A stretch of 31,460 nucleotides of DNA from JAVZGQ01 sp039000685 (GCA_039000685.1 JAWBNW010000004.1:1-31460); one strand, 5' to 3'. Positions 1 to 7,232 are shown, counted from the first letter of the stretch. Numbers and translations are program-made. The notes: a model not told the origin generated them from the letters alone.

Positions 1-227
1 ATATGTACACCAGTTATCCCTTTACTCAAAGCTATTTCAGCAGCTTTCTTAGCTGCAAGCATGGCTGGAAAAGGCATCCCACCCTCCCTATCTTTATCAG
101 TCATCATTCCAGAAGAATATCTTGCTATAGTCTCTGCTCCTGTCAAGTCTGTGATATGAACAATTGTATTGTTTGAAGTAGAGAGAATATGTGCAATACC
201 CCATCTTCCCCTCTTTTCTTCTTTCAT
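1..227 (-). CDS. rpsK: 30S ribosomal protein uS11 (partial, C-terminus off the left edge)
   Basis: Small-subunit platform protein that contacts 16S rRNA near the E site. The first 75 residues are visible. They contain the archaeal uS11 N-terminus: GIAHI, then NNTIVHITDLTGAE, then GGMPFPAMLAAKKAAE. The start ATG at 227-225 follows a GAGGATGAG ribosome site and lies 6 nt after the uS4 stop, so the gene is the visible end of the S13-S4-S11 operon. The order uS13-uS4-uS11 is the usual archaeal one. The identification is secure; the gene is incomplete only because the window ends. Confidence 0.95.
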   Translation of the reverse strand, partial: MKEEKRGRWGIAHILSTSNNTIVHITDLTGAETIARYSSGMMTDKDREGGMPFPAMLAAKKAAEIALSKGITGVH

Positions 228-232
228 TTATC

Positions 233-685
233 TCATCCTCCAATTTCAATTTTTTCCTCTTCATCGAGTGAAACAAGATAACTAGGGTATTTAATTTTTT
301 TACCATTAATTTTAACATGACCATGTGTTATTAATTGTCTTGCATGTTTTATAGAGTTTGATAAACCCTTTCTGTAAACAACTGTTTGCAATCTCCTCTC
401 CAGTATATTTTCAACATTCAGGGCAAGAATATCGTCCAAGGCGCTATCTTCCTTCAAAATACCATTTTTTCTCAATTTTTCAATTAATATTTTTTCCCTC
501 TCTTTATCTTTTCTTGCAGCCAACTCCCTTGCCATTCTCCTGTATTTTCTCAATATTGCTTCAGTTTTCCACAATTCCCTTTTATTCTTAAGCCCAAAAT
601 TTTTCAATATTTCTCTTTCCCTCTCTATTCTTTCTTTATCCCAAGGTCTTTTTGGTATTTCATATTTTTTTCTAGACCTTTTCAT
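233..685 (-). CDS. rpsD: 30S ribosomal protein uS4
   Basis: Primary 16S rRNA-binding protein that nucleates the 5' domain of the small subunit and lines the mRNA entry channel. The protein is 150 aa. It begins MKRSRKKYEIPKRPWDKERI, as archaeal uS4 does. Residues about 93-140 form the S4 RNA-binding domain, with RLQTVVYRKGLSNSIKHARQ then HGHVKINGK. It lies 4 nt after uS13 and 5 nt before uS11, so all three are almost certainly on one transcript. Length is slightly below most archaeal uS4 proteins (about 170-180 aa) because the C-terminal tail is short. Confidence 0.96.
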   Translation of the reverse strand: MKRSRKKYEIPKRPWDKERIEREREILKNFGLKNKRELWKTEAILRKYRRMARELAARKDKEREKILIEKLRKNGILKEDSALDDILALNVENILERRLQTVVYRKGLSNSIKHARQLITHGHVKINGKKIKYPSYLVSLDEEEKIEIGG

Positions 686-689
686 TCAA

Positions 690-1250
690 TCACTTCTTTT
701 CAGCTTTAGCTTTCTCTTGAGCAACTCTCACCGATTTTTTAACCACACCAACAACTCTTCCCTTTCTAAATGAACTTCTTGTTCTTTGACCCCTAACAGG
801 CAAACCAAACATATGTCTCATGCCTCTATAGGTTTTAAGATCTATCATTTTTTGTATATCGAACTTTTTGGCCATTTCAAGATCAGCACCTGTTAAATGC
901 AAATCATCGCCACTCTCAATTTCCCTCCTTCTATTCAAGCACCATGTAGGAATATTATATTTCTTCGGTTCTTTGATTATAGATTCAATTCTAGCTATTT
1001 CCTCTTCACTTAAGGACCCAAGTTTCCTGTTCGGATCAAAACCCCCAACTATACAAACCGCCTTGCTCATGGTGAAGCTTATTCCTTTTATACCAAGAAG
1101 CGCATTTTTCAAAGGCTCTTCTCCATCAAGATCAGTATTCATCACCCTAACTATCGTCTTTAATTCTTTTTTAATAGCAAGTTTCTTCTCAACTTTCTCT
1201 TTTTTTGTCTCAACTTTCTCTTCCTCTGCCCTTACTTTTGTCACTCCCAT
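690..1250 (-). CDS. rpsM: 30S ribosomal protein uS13 with Lys/Glu-rich N-terminal extension
   Basis: Head protein of the small subunit that contacts the P-site tRNA and the large subunit. The core begins near residue 33 (TIVRVMNTDLDGEEPL) and ends with the conserved RGMRHMFGLPVRGQRTRSSF segment at about residues 142-161. At 186 aa it exceeds the usual roughly 150 aa because of about 30 N-terminal residues composed almost only of K, E, V and T. The ATG at 1250 is preceded by a GTGAGA element and there is no better internal start. A TATA-like TTTAAAAATTTA (1281-1292) sits between the tRNA-Ala gene and this start, so uS13 may have its own promoter as well as read-through. Confidence 0.95.
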   Translation of the reverse strand: MGVTKVRAEEEKVETKKEKVEKKLAIKKELKTIVRVMNTDLDGEEPLKNALLGIKGISFTMSKAVCIVGGFDPNRKLGSLSEEEIARIESIIKEPKKYNIPTWCLNRRREIESGDDLHLTGADLEMAKKFDIQKMIDLKTYRGMRHMFGLPVRGQRTRSSFRKGRVVGVVKKSVRVAQEKAKAEKK

Positions 1251-1279
1251 ATTCTCACTATAACAATTAATTCATCTTC

Positions 1280-1292
1280 TTAAATTTTTAAA
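1280..1292 (-). promoter_or_regulatory. TATA-like element between tRNA-Ala and uS13
   Basis: On the minus strand TTTAAAAATTTA immediately follows the tRNA 3' end and lies about 30-40 nt before the uS13 ATG. This spacing would give a short leader holding the GTGAGA element. It is an inference from base pattern only; the stretch is simply AT-rich and could also be the tRNA trailer. Confidence 0.35.
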
Positions 1293-1326
1293 TGGACCGG
1301 CCGGGATTTGAACCCGGAGCCTCTTC

Positions 1327-1340
1327 ATAGCAGCCATGCT
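1327..1340 (-). other. predicted tRNA intron 2 (14 nt)
   Basis: Sequence AGCATGGCTGCTAT, falling after the first base of the 3' anticodon stem (between positions 39 and 40). The anticodon bases GGCA pair with TGCT (one G-U pair), with bulges TGA and ATG. Inside is a 2-bp GC/GC helix closed by ATG. After intron 1 is removed, CTT pairs with AAG as the outer stem. The cut falls at the same bulge position as at intron 1. Confidence 0.6.
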
Positions 1341-1346
1341 CATGCC

Positions 1347-1358
1347 TTTTCCATAATT
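1347..1358 (-). other. predicted tRNA intron 1 (12 nt)
   Basis: Sequence AATTATGGAAAA, falling between positions 33 and 34 of the mature tRNA-Ala. The flanking exon TTCC pairs with intron GGAA as a 4-bp central helix, with 3-nt bulges TTA and AAG on opposite sides and a GC/GC outer pair. The intron is too short to form a real inner helix, so this would be a relaxed bulge-helix-bulge motif. Confidence 0.6.
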
Positions 1359-1391
1359 AAGGAAGCGATCTACCATTGATCTACCGGCCCA

Positions 1392-1553
1392 TCATTTCTT
1401 TTTTCTAGCCCACTTCAATTTTTTTGCTTCTCTTCCCATCATGAAATTTTTTTCACATTTCGAACTACAAAAGTAAAAAATTTCCCCACTTGTTCTCACA
1501 AACATTTTCCCCCCACTTTCATTAACATTTCCACCACAAAAAGAACATTTCAA
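1392..1553 (-). CDS. rpl24e: 50S ribosomal protein eL24 (TTG start)
   Basis: Small zinc-binding large-subunit protein. The 53-residue frame reads MKCSFCGGNV at the start (with TTG as initiator) and KLKWARKKK at the end. Zinc ligands are C3, C6, C29 and C33 (CxxC then CxxxC), as in the eL24 family. An in-frame TGA lies directly before the TTG, so no upstream start is possible, and GGTGAT precedes it as ribosome site. It sits 5 nt after eS28, the usual archaeal order L7Ae-eS28-eL24. One base separates its stop codon from the tRNA-Ala, so the tRNA must be cut from this mRNA or transcribed across it. Confidence 0.93.
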   Translation of the reverse strand: MKCSFCGGNVNESGGKMFVRTSGEIFYFCSSKCEKNFMMGREAKKLKWARKKK

Positions 1554-1558
1554 TCAAA

Positions 1559-1768
1559 TCACCTTTCAACCAATTTTGCTGCAGTTTCCATCTCCGTCTC
1601 TCTCAACATAAGAATATCACCAACTCTAACTGGCCCCAAAACATTCCTTGTCAATATTTTTCCCTTGTCTGGTCCTTCTAAAACTTTACACCTAACCTGC
1701 ATCACACCCCTCATACCACTTCTTCCCAATAACTGCAAGACTTCGGCAGGAAAAGATTTTTCAAGCAT
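1559..1768 (-). CDS. rps28e: 30S ribosomal protein eS28
   Basis: Archaeal/eukaryal small-subunit protein located near the mRNA exit channel. It has 69 residues with the typical motif order: GRSGMRGVMQVRCKVLEG in the first OB-fold strands, then TRNVLGPVRVGDILMLRETE near the end, and a short ER-rich tail (LVER). Length matches the family. It starts 4 nt after the L7Ae stop and is followed directly by eL24, forming a compact operon. Confidence 0.96.
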   Translation of the reverse strand: MLEKSFPAEVLQLLGRSGMRGVMQVRCKVLEGPDKGKILTRNVLGPVRVGDILMLRETEMETAAKLVER

Positions 1769-1772
1769 CTTC

Positions 1773-2141
1773 TCACTTCTGCAAAGCTTCTATTCTTTCT
1801 ATTATTTCTTTCAGGGATTCTTTTGCTTCACCCGGCTCTACTACACATGCGGCAGCACAACCAACGTCTATTCCCACCGCCCTACCAAGCTCTTGTTTAC
1901 TAGACACATAACCATATGGAATCTTTTTTTCATCACAAAGAACTGGTAAGTGCATCACTATTTCCTCTGGTTCAACATCTTCAGCTATCACAACAAATTT
2001 AGCAACCCCTCTTTCTACTGTTTTTGTCGTTTCATTCATTCCCTTCCTGATCTTACCACTATTCCTAGCAGTTTCCAAGGCTTGCAATATTTTTGTCTTC
2101 AAATCCTTTGGCAATTCAAACTTCACATAAGCCTTTGCCAT
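1773..2141 (-). CDS. rpl7ae: ribosomal protein L7Ae (kink-turn binding protein)
   Basis: Binds kink-turns in 23S rRNA, in box C/D and H/ACA guide RNAs and in archaeal RNase P. The frame is 122 aa from the second of two tandem ATGs; the AGGTGAG ribosome site is better spaced for this ATG than for the one at 2144. The RNA-contact motif RKGMNETTKTVERG (about residues 32-45) and the DVGCAAACVV segment near the end are diagnostic. The C-terminus is a Glu/Lys helix. It heads the visible L7Ae-eS28-eL24-tRNA-uS13-uS4-uS11 run and follows GluRS by 17 nt. Confidence 0.96.
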   Translation of the reverse strand: MAKAYVKFELPKDLKTKILQALETARNSGKIRKGMNETTKTVERGVAKFVVIAEDVEPEEIVMHLPVLCDEKKIPYGYVSSKQELGRAVGIDVGCAAACVVEPGEAKESLKEIIERIEALQK

Positions 2142-2158
2142 CATCTCACCTTATAACT

Positions 2159-3808
2159 TTATTTGTGACTGTAATATAAAATTATATCTTTATATTCTTT
2201 TTCCACCCTGGCAAACCCAACCCTAGGCATTTGAATGATTTGATCTTTTTTCAGAGTTTTCATCTCAGGCTCACCAACAGCTTTAACGGTTTTACCATTT
2301 GGCATCACAATCTTAATTTTTAAATTTGGTTCAGAGCACCAATGAATTTTTGGAACTTCTAAAGGAACTTCTTTAGAAACAAATTTGGTCTTTAAACCAA
2401 TTTTTATGGTTGCAAAATACATCAACCCAACTTCTTTGTTTTTGTATTTTTTGTAGTCTTCTCTTTCAATCAAAATTTTTCTTATGTTTACAGGAATTTT
2501 TCTAAACCCCCTTTCAGGAAAATCTGGATGCAAATTGATTTTCACATCTTTTATTTCAGGAGCTTCTTCTAAAGCTATCTTTCTTGGGCTCAAAACAACC
2601 ATGTACCTGTTTGCCGCAGAATCCACAACTTTTCTATTTTCAGCCTCTAGAAGCTCCCAAGTTACCACGCCTTCAGCTTTTGACACACCAGTCAACAAAA
2701 TGAAATTTTTAATAGCTTCTGGAGCAAACCCCCTTTTCTTCAAAGCCATGAGTGTTGTAAGTCTTGGATCATCCCAACCGAGCAATTTCCCTTTTTTGAT
2801 CATCTCTCTTATTATTCTTCCAGAAGTGGGCACACCTTTCAAATTTAGCCTACCAAACTCAATTGTTTTGGAGGGTTTGAAACCAAATAATTTTTGAATA
2901 TATTGTTGCAACTCCTTTCTCACTTCAAACTCTTTGCTTCTCAACCTATGTGTCACACCCTCCCACCCATCCATCATGGCAGTTCCAAAATCATAAGTTG
3001 GCCAAACACGATATCTTTCTTTTGTCCTCGGATGAGGAACTTCAACAATTCTCATTATAGAAGGATCTCTCATCGTTGCATTCTCATGCTTCATATTAAT
3101 CTTAAGTCTAACAACAGCTTCACCCTCTTTGAAATCTTTTTTCATCTTTTTCCACAATAAAAGATTTTCTTTTACTTCTTGCATCCTATGTTTACATTCC
3201 TTTCCAGAAGCCCTATTTTTTCTTATGGTTTCAACTTTGCACAAGCAGACATAAGCCTTATCTTCTGAGATCAATTTTTCCACAGCCTCGTAGAAATTCT
3301 TCATGTGATCAGAAGAATAATCCAGTTTATCCCATTCAATTCCCAACCATTTCATCCCATCGATTATTGCTTCGTAATATTCTTCTTTAACCATTTCCGG
3401 ATTCGTATCCTCGAATCTCAAGATGAATTTGCCACCGTATTTCTTAGCATATAAAAAATTGAGAAAAGCAGCTTTTGCATGTCCAATGTGAGGATATTTG
3501 CTTGGCTCAGGAGGAAAAGCCGTCACAACTTTACCAAACTCTGCATCTGGAAGATCTGGCAATTCTGATTTCCCAACCATTTTCTTCTCAATTTTTATGC
3601 CCAGCTCATCTAACTTTCTTTTCTGTTCTTCCAAAGACAAAGAATTAACTTCGCCCACGATTTTTTTCACTTTTTCAATCAATTCTTTTATATTGCTCTT
3701 TAGTTCAGGCCTTTCGGCTATTACTTTTTTTATCACAGCTTGAACATCTGCTCTACCATCATGTCCAATAGCATTCATCAAAGCACATTTAAATATGATT
3801 TCTTCCAT
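2159..3808 (-). CDS. gltX: glutamyl-tRNA synthetase, archaeal type
   Basis: Class I synthetase that charges tRNA-Glu; archaeal versions may be non-discriminating and also feed the GatDE amidotransferase route. The 549-aa protein has an archaeal N-terminal helical part (1-95), the HIGH motif at 107-110, RFEDTNPE at 131-138, and the GWDDPRL motif at 344-350 followed by a beta-barrel anticodon domain, as in GlnRS-like archaeal/eukaryal enzymes. The KMSKS position reads TSGR (328-331), well away from the consensus. It is probably co-transcribed with L7Ae, 17 nt downstream. An amidotransferase gene is not in the window, so specificity is open. Confidence 0.95.
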   Translation of the reverse strand: MEEIIFKCALMNAIGHDGRADVQAVIKKVIAERPELKSNIKELIEKVKKIVGEVNSLSLEEQKRKLDELGIKIEKKMVGKSELPDLPDAEFGKVVTAFPPEPSKYPHIGHAKAAFLNFLYAKKYGGKFILRFEDTNPEMVKEEYYEAIIDGMKWLGIEWDKLDYSSDHMKNFYEAVEKLISEDKAYVCLCKVETIRKNRASGKECKHRMQEVKENLLLWKKMKKDFKEGEAVVRLKINMKHENATMRDPSIMRIVEVPHPRTKERYRVWPTYDFGTAMMDGWEGVTHRLRSKEFEVRKELQQYIQKLFGFKPSKTIEFGRLNLKGVPTSGRIIREMIKKGKLLGWDDPRLTTLMALKKRGFAPEAIKNFILLTGVSKAEGVVTWELLEAENRKVVDSAANRYMVVLSPRKIALEEAPEIKDVKINLHPDFPERGFRKIPVNIRKILIEREDYKKYKNKEVGLMYFATIKIGLKTKFVSKEVPLEVPKIHWCSEPNLKIKIVMPNGKTVKAVGEPEMKTLKKDQIIQMPRVGFARVEKEYKDIILYYSHK

Positions 3809-3831
3809 ATTTACTCAATTTCAATTAGAAG

Positions 3832-4680
3832 TTAATAAATTATCACAGAAGCATACCCGACGACAGAGTTCAACTCCCCAGTAATATCGCCGGAAGTTGC
3901 ATATTTTAGCAGCTCCCCCTTCTTTGCTCCAAGCCCCTTTGCTGCGATTATGGTTGAAGCTATCCCACCAAACCCACAAATGCTTGCATTTTTCTCCGAA
4001 ATTTTTTCAAAGAATCTTTTTTCATCCAATTTCTTTATTTCTTCAATCAAACTCAAATCTACCTTCTTTGCCATTTTTTGCGGCACATAATGAGAAAAAT
4101 CAGAGCTTGCCAAGATTATCCATTTCCCCCCATCCTTTTTTATCAAATTCGCAACGGCTTTTCCAATTATCCTACAATTTTCCAAAAGAACCTCGTCAGC
4201 AAATTCATTCAATATAGTAATCGGCACGAATTTGAAATCACCCCCATATCTATATTGCAAGAAAGGAAGCTGAACTTCTATAGAGTGTTCATGTTGATGG
4301 GCTATCACATCATACTCAACCACTTTGCATTCTTTCAAAATTTTTTCAGCAAATTCATCTTGAATCGCTACTTCACCCAACGGAGTCTTCCATAAACCAC
4401 TTTTCATCAAAGCAAACTGAGCCCCCATCCCCGTATGATTTGGCCCGAAAATAATATAATTTGCCTTCTCTATTCTCGAATAAACCCACGCAGCTATGGG
4501 TCCAGAATAAATATAACCAGCATGCGGCACGATTGCAGCAATAAAATCCTGTTTTTTAAATCCTTTTGGCCCAAGTTTGTGTGAAAAGGATTCAGAAATT
4601 TGTTTTTTCAGAGTTTCAGAATCATAACTATAAAAACTTCCGGCTGCAGCAGGTTGTCTGATGGATATCATAACCATCAA
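3832..4680 (-). CDS. MEMO1-family protein (AmmeMemoRadiSam component)
   Basis: Member of the MEMO1/UPF0103 family, structurally related to class III extradiol dioxygenases; human MEMO1 binds metal with two His and one Cys. The 282-aa protein shows those positions: H53 in VPHAGYIYSG, H82 in GPNHTG and C235 in CGFGG. It also has the family segments HQHEHSIEVQLPF (128-140) and SSDFSHY (192-198). Start is the first ATG, though the third (4671) is also possible since the family usually opens close to RQPAAAGSFY. In many archaea it occurs with an AMMECR1 protein and a radical SAM enzyme; the latter is encoded at 11709. The biochemical role of the archaeal protein is not settled. Confidence 0.9.
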   Translation of the reverse strand: MMVMISIRQPAAAGSFYSYDSETLKKQISESFSHKLGPKGFKKQDFIAAIVPHAGYIYSGPIAAWVYSRIEKANYIIFGPNHTGMGAQFALMKSGLWKTPLGEVAIQDEFAEKILKECKVVEYDVIAHQHEHSIEVQLPFLQYRYGGDFKFVPITILNEFADEVLLENCRIIGKAVANLIKKDGGKWIILASSDFSHYVPQKMAKKVDLSLIEEIKKLDEKRFFEKISEKNASICGFGGIASTIIAAKGLGAKKGELLKYATSGDITGELNSVVGYASVIIY

Positions 4681-4751
4681 AATATTGGTTTTACTAAGAT
4701 TTAATCATTTTTGACTTACATTTGTTTAAAAATATGTTTTTCGAACCCGGT

Positions 4752-4770
4752 TTTAAAGCATAAATATTAG
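4752..4770 (+). promoter_or_regulatory. TATA-box region of the 4795 regulator
   Basis: AAGCATAAATATTA lies about 25-30 nt before the GTG at 4795, the spacing expected for archaeal TATA to a leaderless or near-leaderless start. This gap (4681-4794) separates two divergent genes, so a second promoter for the MEMO1 gene should lie in it, but no clear one is visible. Confidence 0.45.
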
Positions 4771-4794
4771 TAAAAAATATATTTTTTTCAGAGT

Positions 4795-5097
4795 GTGAAA
4801 CAAATTATGAAAGAAAAATCAATTATTTCCCTTTTTTTGAGGCAAAAACCAGTTAAATTACTCATCAATTTAAAGAATGAACCAAAATACGCGACAATTT
4901 TATCAAAAGAAGTTGATCTTACTTATTCTCACACAGTTAAACTTCTAGATCAATTTAAGAATTTTGGCCTCGTGGATTTTGAAAAAAAAGGAAGAATCAA
5001 AATAGTTAAGCTTACAGACACGGGAACTGATATTGCAAAATCATTTGACACAACTTTTAGTAAATTATCTAAACTAAGGTTAACAGAAAAGAAATAA
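4795..5097 (+). CDS. winged-helix transcriptional regulator
   Basis: A 100-aa single-domain DNA-binding protein. Residues about 15-80 match a winged helix: a helix at KPVKLLINLKNEPKYA, a helix-turn-helix with recognition helix TYSHTVKLLDQFKNFGLV, and a wing KKGRIKIVKLTDTG. The wing ends in LTDTG, the usual end of MarR/ArsR-like archaeal regulators. GTG at 4795 is taken as start because of the TATA spacing; the ATG at 4807 is an alternative. It converges on xerA, with 3 nt between the stops. No ligand-binding part is present, so target and signal are unknown. Confidence 0.75.
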   Translation: MKQIMKEKSIISLFLRQKPVKLLINLKNEPKYATILSKEVDLTYSHTVKLLDQFKNFGLVDFEKKGRIKIVKLTDTGTDIAKSFDTTFSKLSKLRLTEKK

Positions 5098-5100
5098 TAA

Positions 5101-5913
5101 TCACAATTCATCTAAAGGGCTCTTAACTTTCTTCAGTTCTTCTCTTGAAATATGTGTATAGACTTGAGTTGTGTTGAGAGAAGAATGTCCCAATAGCTCC
5201 TGTATCTTCCTTATATTTTCTCCTGCTTCAAGCAAATGGGTAGCAAAAGAATGTCTAAGAGTGTGTGGGCTAACTTTTTTGTTTATGCCAGCTTTCTTGA
5301 CAGCATTTGTAACAATTTTTTGTATTGTTCTGGGAGAAATTTTTTCTCCCCTACCACTAAAAACATATTCTTCAGAATTTCTCCCTTCCACGAAACTCTT
5401 AATTTTTTCTACCACTTTTTCAGAAAGTATGAACATCCTATCTTTCTCACCTTTGCCAGTTCTCACCCAACCAATTCTCTCGTTCAGTTCCAAATCCCCC
5501 ACTTTCAAGTTCACTAGTTCACTCAACCTCAAACCAGAAGAATAGAGCATCATCACAATCAGCCCGTGTTTTTCGTTTTCGATAGAATCAATCATTTTTT
5601 TCACTTCTTCTTTTGTCAAGACTGTAGGGAGCTTCTTTGGAACCTTTGGAGATTTGAATGTTACTATGCCTCTTTTCAAGACTTCATCGTAAAAGAATTT
5701 TAAAGCAGCTTTTATCAAAACTATGGATTTTGCTGAAGCTCCTTCTTCCATCTTTTTTGCAATAAAAGCTTTAACATCATCTTCATTCACATCTTCAGGA
5801 TTCTTTTTCACAAACTCCAAAAATTTTTGGTTGTAAAACAAATACATCTTTAAAGTTCTTTCAGAAAACCCCCTAAGCTTAATTTCATTCTCAAGCTTTT
5901 GTAAAGCATCCAT
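5101..5913 (-). CDS. xerA: XerA-like tyrosine recombinase
   Basis: Site-specific recombinase expected to resolve chromosome dimers at a dif-like site. The 270 residues comprise a SAM-like N-terminal core-binding domain (about 1-90) and a catalytic domain with the complete set of residues: R129 (SSGLRLSEL), K154 (TGKGEKDR), H217 and R220 (SPHTLRHSFATHLL), H243 (LGHSSLNTT) and nucleophile Y252 (VYTHIS). Size and motif spacing match archaeal XerA rather than phage integrases, and no attachment-site duplication or tRNA disruption is visible beside it. A TATA box at 5933-5942 lies 25 nt before the ATG, so the mRNA is probably leaderless. The dif site itself was not identified. Confidence 0.88.
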   Translation of the reverse strand: MDALQKLENEIKLRGFSERTLKMYLFYNQKFLEFVKKNPEDVNEDDVKAFIAKKMEEGASAKSIVLIKAALKFFYDEVLKRGIVTFKSPKVPKKLPTVLTKEEVKKMIDSIENEKHGLIVMMLYSSGLRLSELVNLKVGDLELNERIGWVRTGKGEKDRMFILSEKVVEKIKSFVEGRNSEEYVFSGRGEKISPRTIQKIVTNAVKKAGINKKVSPHTLRHSFATHLLEAGENIRKIQELLGHSSLNTTQVYTHISREELKKVKSPLDEL

Positions 5914-5932
5914 AATTATTATATTCTCAATT

Positions 5933-5942
5933 CGTATAAATC
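5933..5942 (-). promoter_or_regulatory. TATA box of xerA
   Basis: GATTTATACG on the minus strand, centred 25 nt from the xerA ATG, predicts a leaderless transcript. It backs directly onto the metK TATA element in a 62-nt divergent promoter region. Confidence 0.5.
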
Positions 5943-5947
5943 AATTG

Positions 5948-5957
5948 AAAATATTTA
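5948..5957 (+). promoter_or_regulatory. TATA box of metK
   Basis: AAATATTTAA centred about 24 nt before the ATG at 5976, consistent with a leaderless metK mRNA beginning at or next to that codon. No ribosome-binding sequence is visible before the ATG, which supports the same reading. Confidence 0.5.
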
Positions 5958-5975
5958 ACTTTGTTTTTCAAATTT

Positions 5976-7187
5976 ATGAAAATGAACATTGTAGTTGAAA
6001 AACTGAAATCGATACCTATATTCGAGCAAAGGACAGAGATAGTTGAAAGAAAAGGCCTAGGTCATCCAGATTTCATTTGCGATTCCATAGTTGATAAAAT
6101 TTCTGTGGCTTTGAGCAGAGAATACATGAAAAAATTTGGTCAAATTTTACATCACAACATAGACAAAGCTCTGCTTGCTGCAGGAGAAGCAGAAAACAAG
6201 TTTGGTGGGGGCAGAATTCTTAAGCCAATGAAGCTTATTATTGGTGATAGGGCAACTTACTTTGTTGGTAGTGAAGAGATAGATGTGAATTCAATCGCGA
6301 TAAAAACAGCGAAAGATTGGTTGAAAGAAAATTTAAGGTTTCTAGATGTTGAGAAGCATTTGGAATATCAAATCGAGCTAAAACAAACTTCTGCAGCTTT
6401 GGCAGAAATTTTCAAGAGGAAAGACGAAATTCTTGGAGCGAACGACACTTCTGCTGTTGTTGGTTATGCTCCTTTAACACCAACTGAAAAAATTGTGCTT
6501 GAGACAGAAAGGTTTCTTAATTCAAAGGAATTCAAAAGAAGGCATCCAGAATCAGGAGAAGACATTAAAGTCATGGGGCTAAGGGTTAATAGCAACTTAG
6601 ATTTAACAATAGCCATGGCTTTTGTGGATCGCTTTATAGATTCGGAAGAAACTTACTTTAAAAGAAAGGAAGAAATTTTGGAAGAAGTTGAGCAATTTGT
6701 CAAAGGAAAAACAGAACTCAAGCTTGCTAGCATTAAAATTAACACTTTAGATGAAAAAGGGAAGGGTGAAGCTGGTCTGTTCTTGACCACAACAGGAACA
6801 TGTGCAGAAGCCGCTGATTCTGGTCAGGTTGGAAGGGGGAATAGGGTCAATGGGGTAATTTCTTTGAACAGGCCAGCTGGAAATGAAGCCGGTCCTGGTA
6901 AAAACCCGGTAAGCCATGTGGGCAAAATCTACAATTTGCTTAGCCATGATATAGCGAATGAAATTTTCTCGAGAGTTAATGGGTTGAAAGAGGTTTATAT
7001 TTGGCTTTTGAGTGAAATAGGCAGACCAATCAATCAACCAAAAGTTGCGATAGTCCAATACATACCAGAGAATGAAAATGATTTTCAGAGAATACAAAAA
7101 GAGGCTGAAGAGATTGTTCAGAGCAGGCTAGAAAACATTCAAGGCTTTTGCAAGCTTTTGGCTGAAGGAAAGCTTAGTGTTTGTTAA
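5976..7187 (+). CDS. metK: S-adenosylmethionine synthetase, archaeal type
   Basis: Makes S-adenosylmethionine from methionine and ATP. It is the archaeal (AdoMet_Synthase) family rather than bacterial MetK. About 403 aa, with VERKGLGHPDFICDSIVDKIS near the start, GRILKPMKLIIGDRA around residue 85, TGTCAEAADSGQVGRGNRVNG and RPAGNEAGPGKNPVSHVGK around 270-315, all family signatures for substrate and phosphate binding. Start is placed at the ATG at 5976 (ATG 5982 is equally possible); an upstream TTG would precede the likely transcription start. It supplies the cofactor for methyltransferases and for the radical SAM enzyme at 11709. Confidence 0.96.
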   Translation: MKMNIVVEKLKSIPIFEQRTEIVERKGLGHPDFICDSIVDKISVALSREYMKKFGQILHHNIDKALLAAGEAENKFGGGRILKPMKLIIGDRATYFVGSEEIDVNSIAIKTAKDWLKENLRFLDVEKHLEYQIELKQTSAALAEIFKRKDEILGANDTSAVVGYAPLTPTEKIVLETERFLNSKEFKRRHPESGEDIKVMGLRVNSNLDLTIAMAFVDRFIDSEETYFKRKEEILEEVEQFVKGKTELKLASIKINTLDEKGKGEAGLFLTTTGTCAEAADSGQVGRGNRVNGVISLNRPAGNEAGPGKNPVSHVGKIYNLLSHDIANEIFSRVNGLKEVYIWLLSEIGRPINQPKVAIVQYIPENENDFQRIQKEAEEIVQSRLENIQGFCKLLAEGKLSVC

Positions 7188-7232
7188 TAAAAAACCTTTA
7201 ATCCTTTACTGTCTATAAATTTATTGATTGAA

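Larger units (their letters stand above)
1293..1390 (-). tRNA. tRNA-Ala (GGC) with two predicted micro-introns
   Basis: A 98-nt tRNA gene: acceptor GGGCCGG pairs with CCGGTCC, D-arm GATC/GATC, T-arm CCGGG-TTCAAAT-CCCGG, discriminator A. The G3-U70 wobble pair is the alanine identity element. Removing 26 nt gives a 72-nt tRNA. Any single 26-nt excision leaves a C-U mismatch at 31-39 and a pyrimidine at 37. Removing 1347-1358 (12 nt, after CTTCCTT) and 1327-1340 (14 nt, after GGCATG) instead gives a perfect anticodon arm: stem CTTCC/GGAAG, loop TTGGCAT, anticodon GGC. Both junctions fit a bulge-helix-bulge: TTCC/GGAA with bulges TTA and AAG, then GGCA/TGCT with bulges TGA and ATG, each cut after the second bulge base. 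The gene starts 1 nt after the eL24 stop codon. No CCA is encoded. The tRNA itself is certain; the two-intron splicing is inferred. Confidence 0.9.

Noticed and set aside
723..731. GTGAGAGTT on the minus strand, same as the island repeat
   Set aside because: It lies in the uS13 coding sequence (SVRVAQE codons) and is explained by the protein.
1293..1390. Reading the tRNA as having a single canonical intron at 37/38
   Set aside because: That gives anticodon AAT with A34, which is nearly absent in archaea, a C-U mismatch at 31-39 and a pyrimidine at 37. It conflicts with the G3-U70 alanine identity pair.
5101..5913. Recombinase as the integrase of a mobile element
   Set aside because: Size and motif spacing fit chromosomal XerA, it lies between housekeeping genes, and no att duplication or element boundary is visible. 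The island at 7.2-9.5 kb is separated from it by metK.
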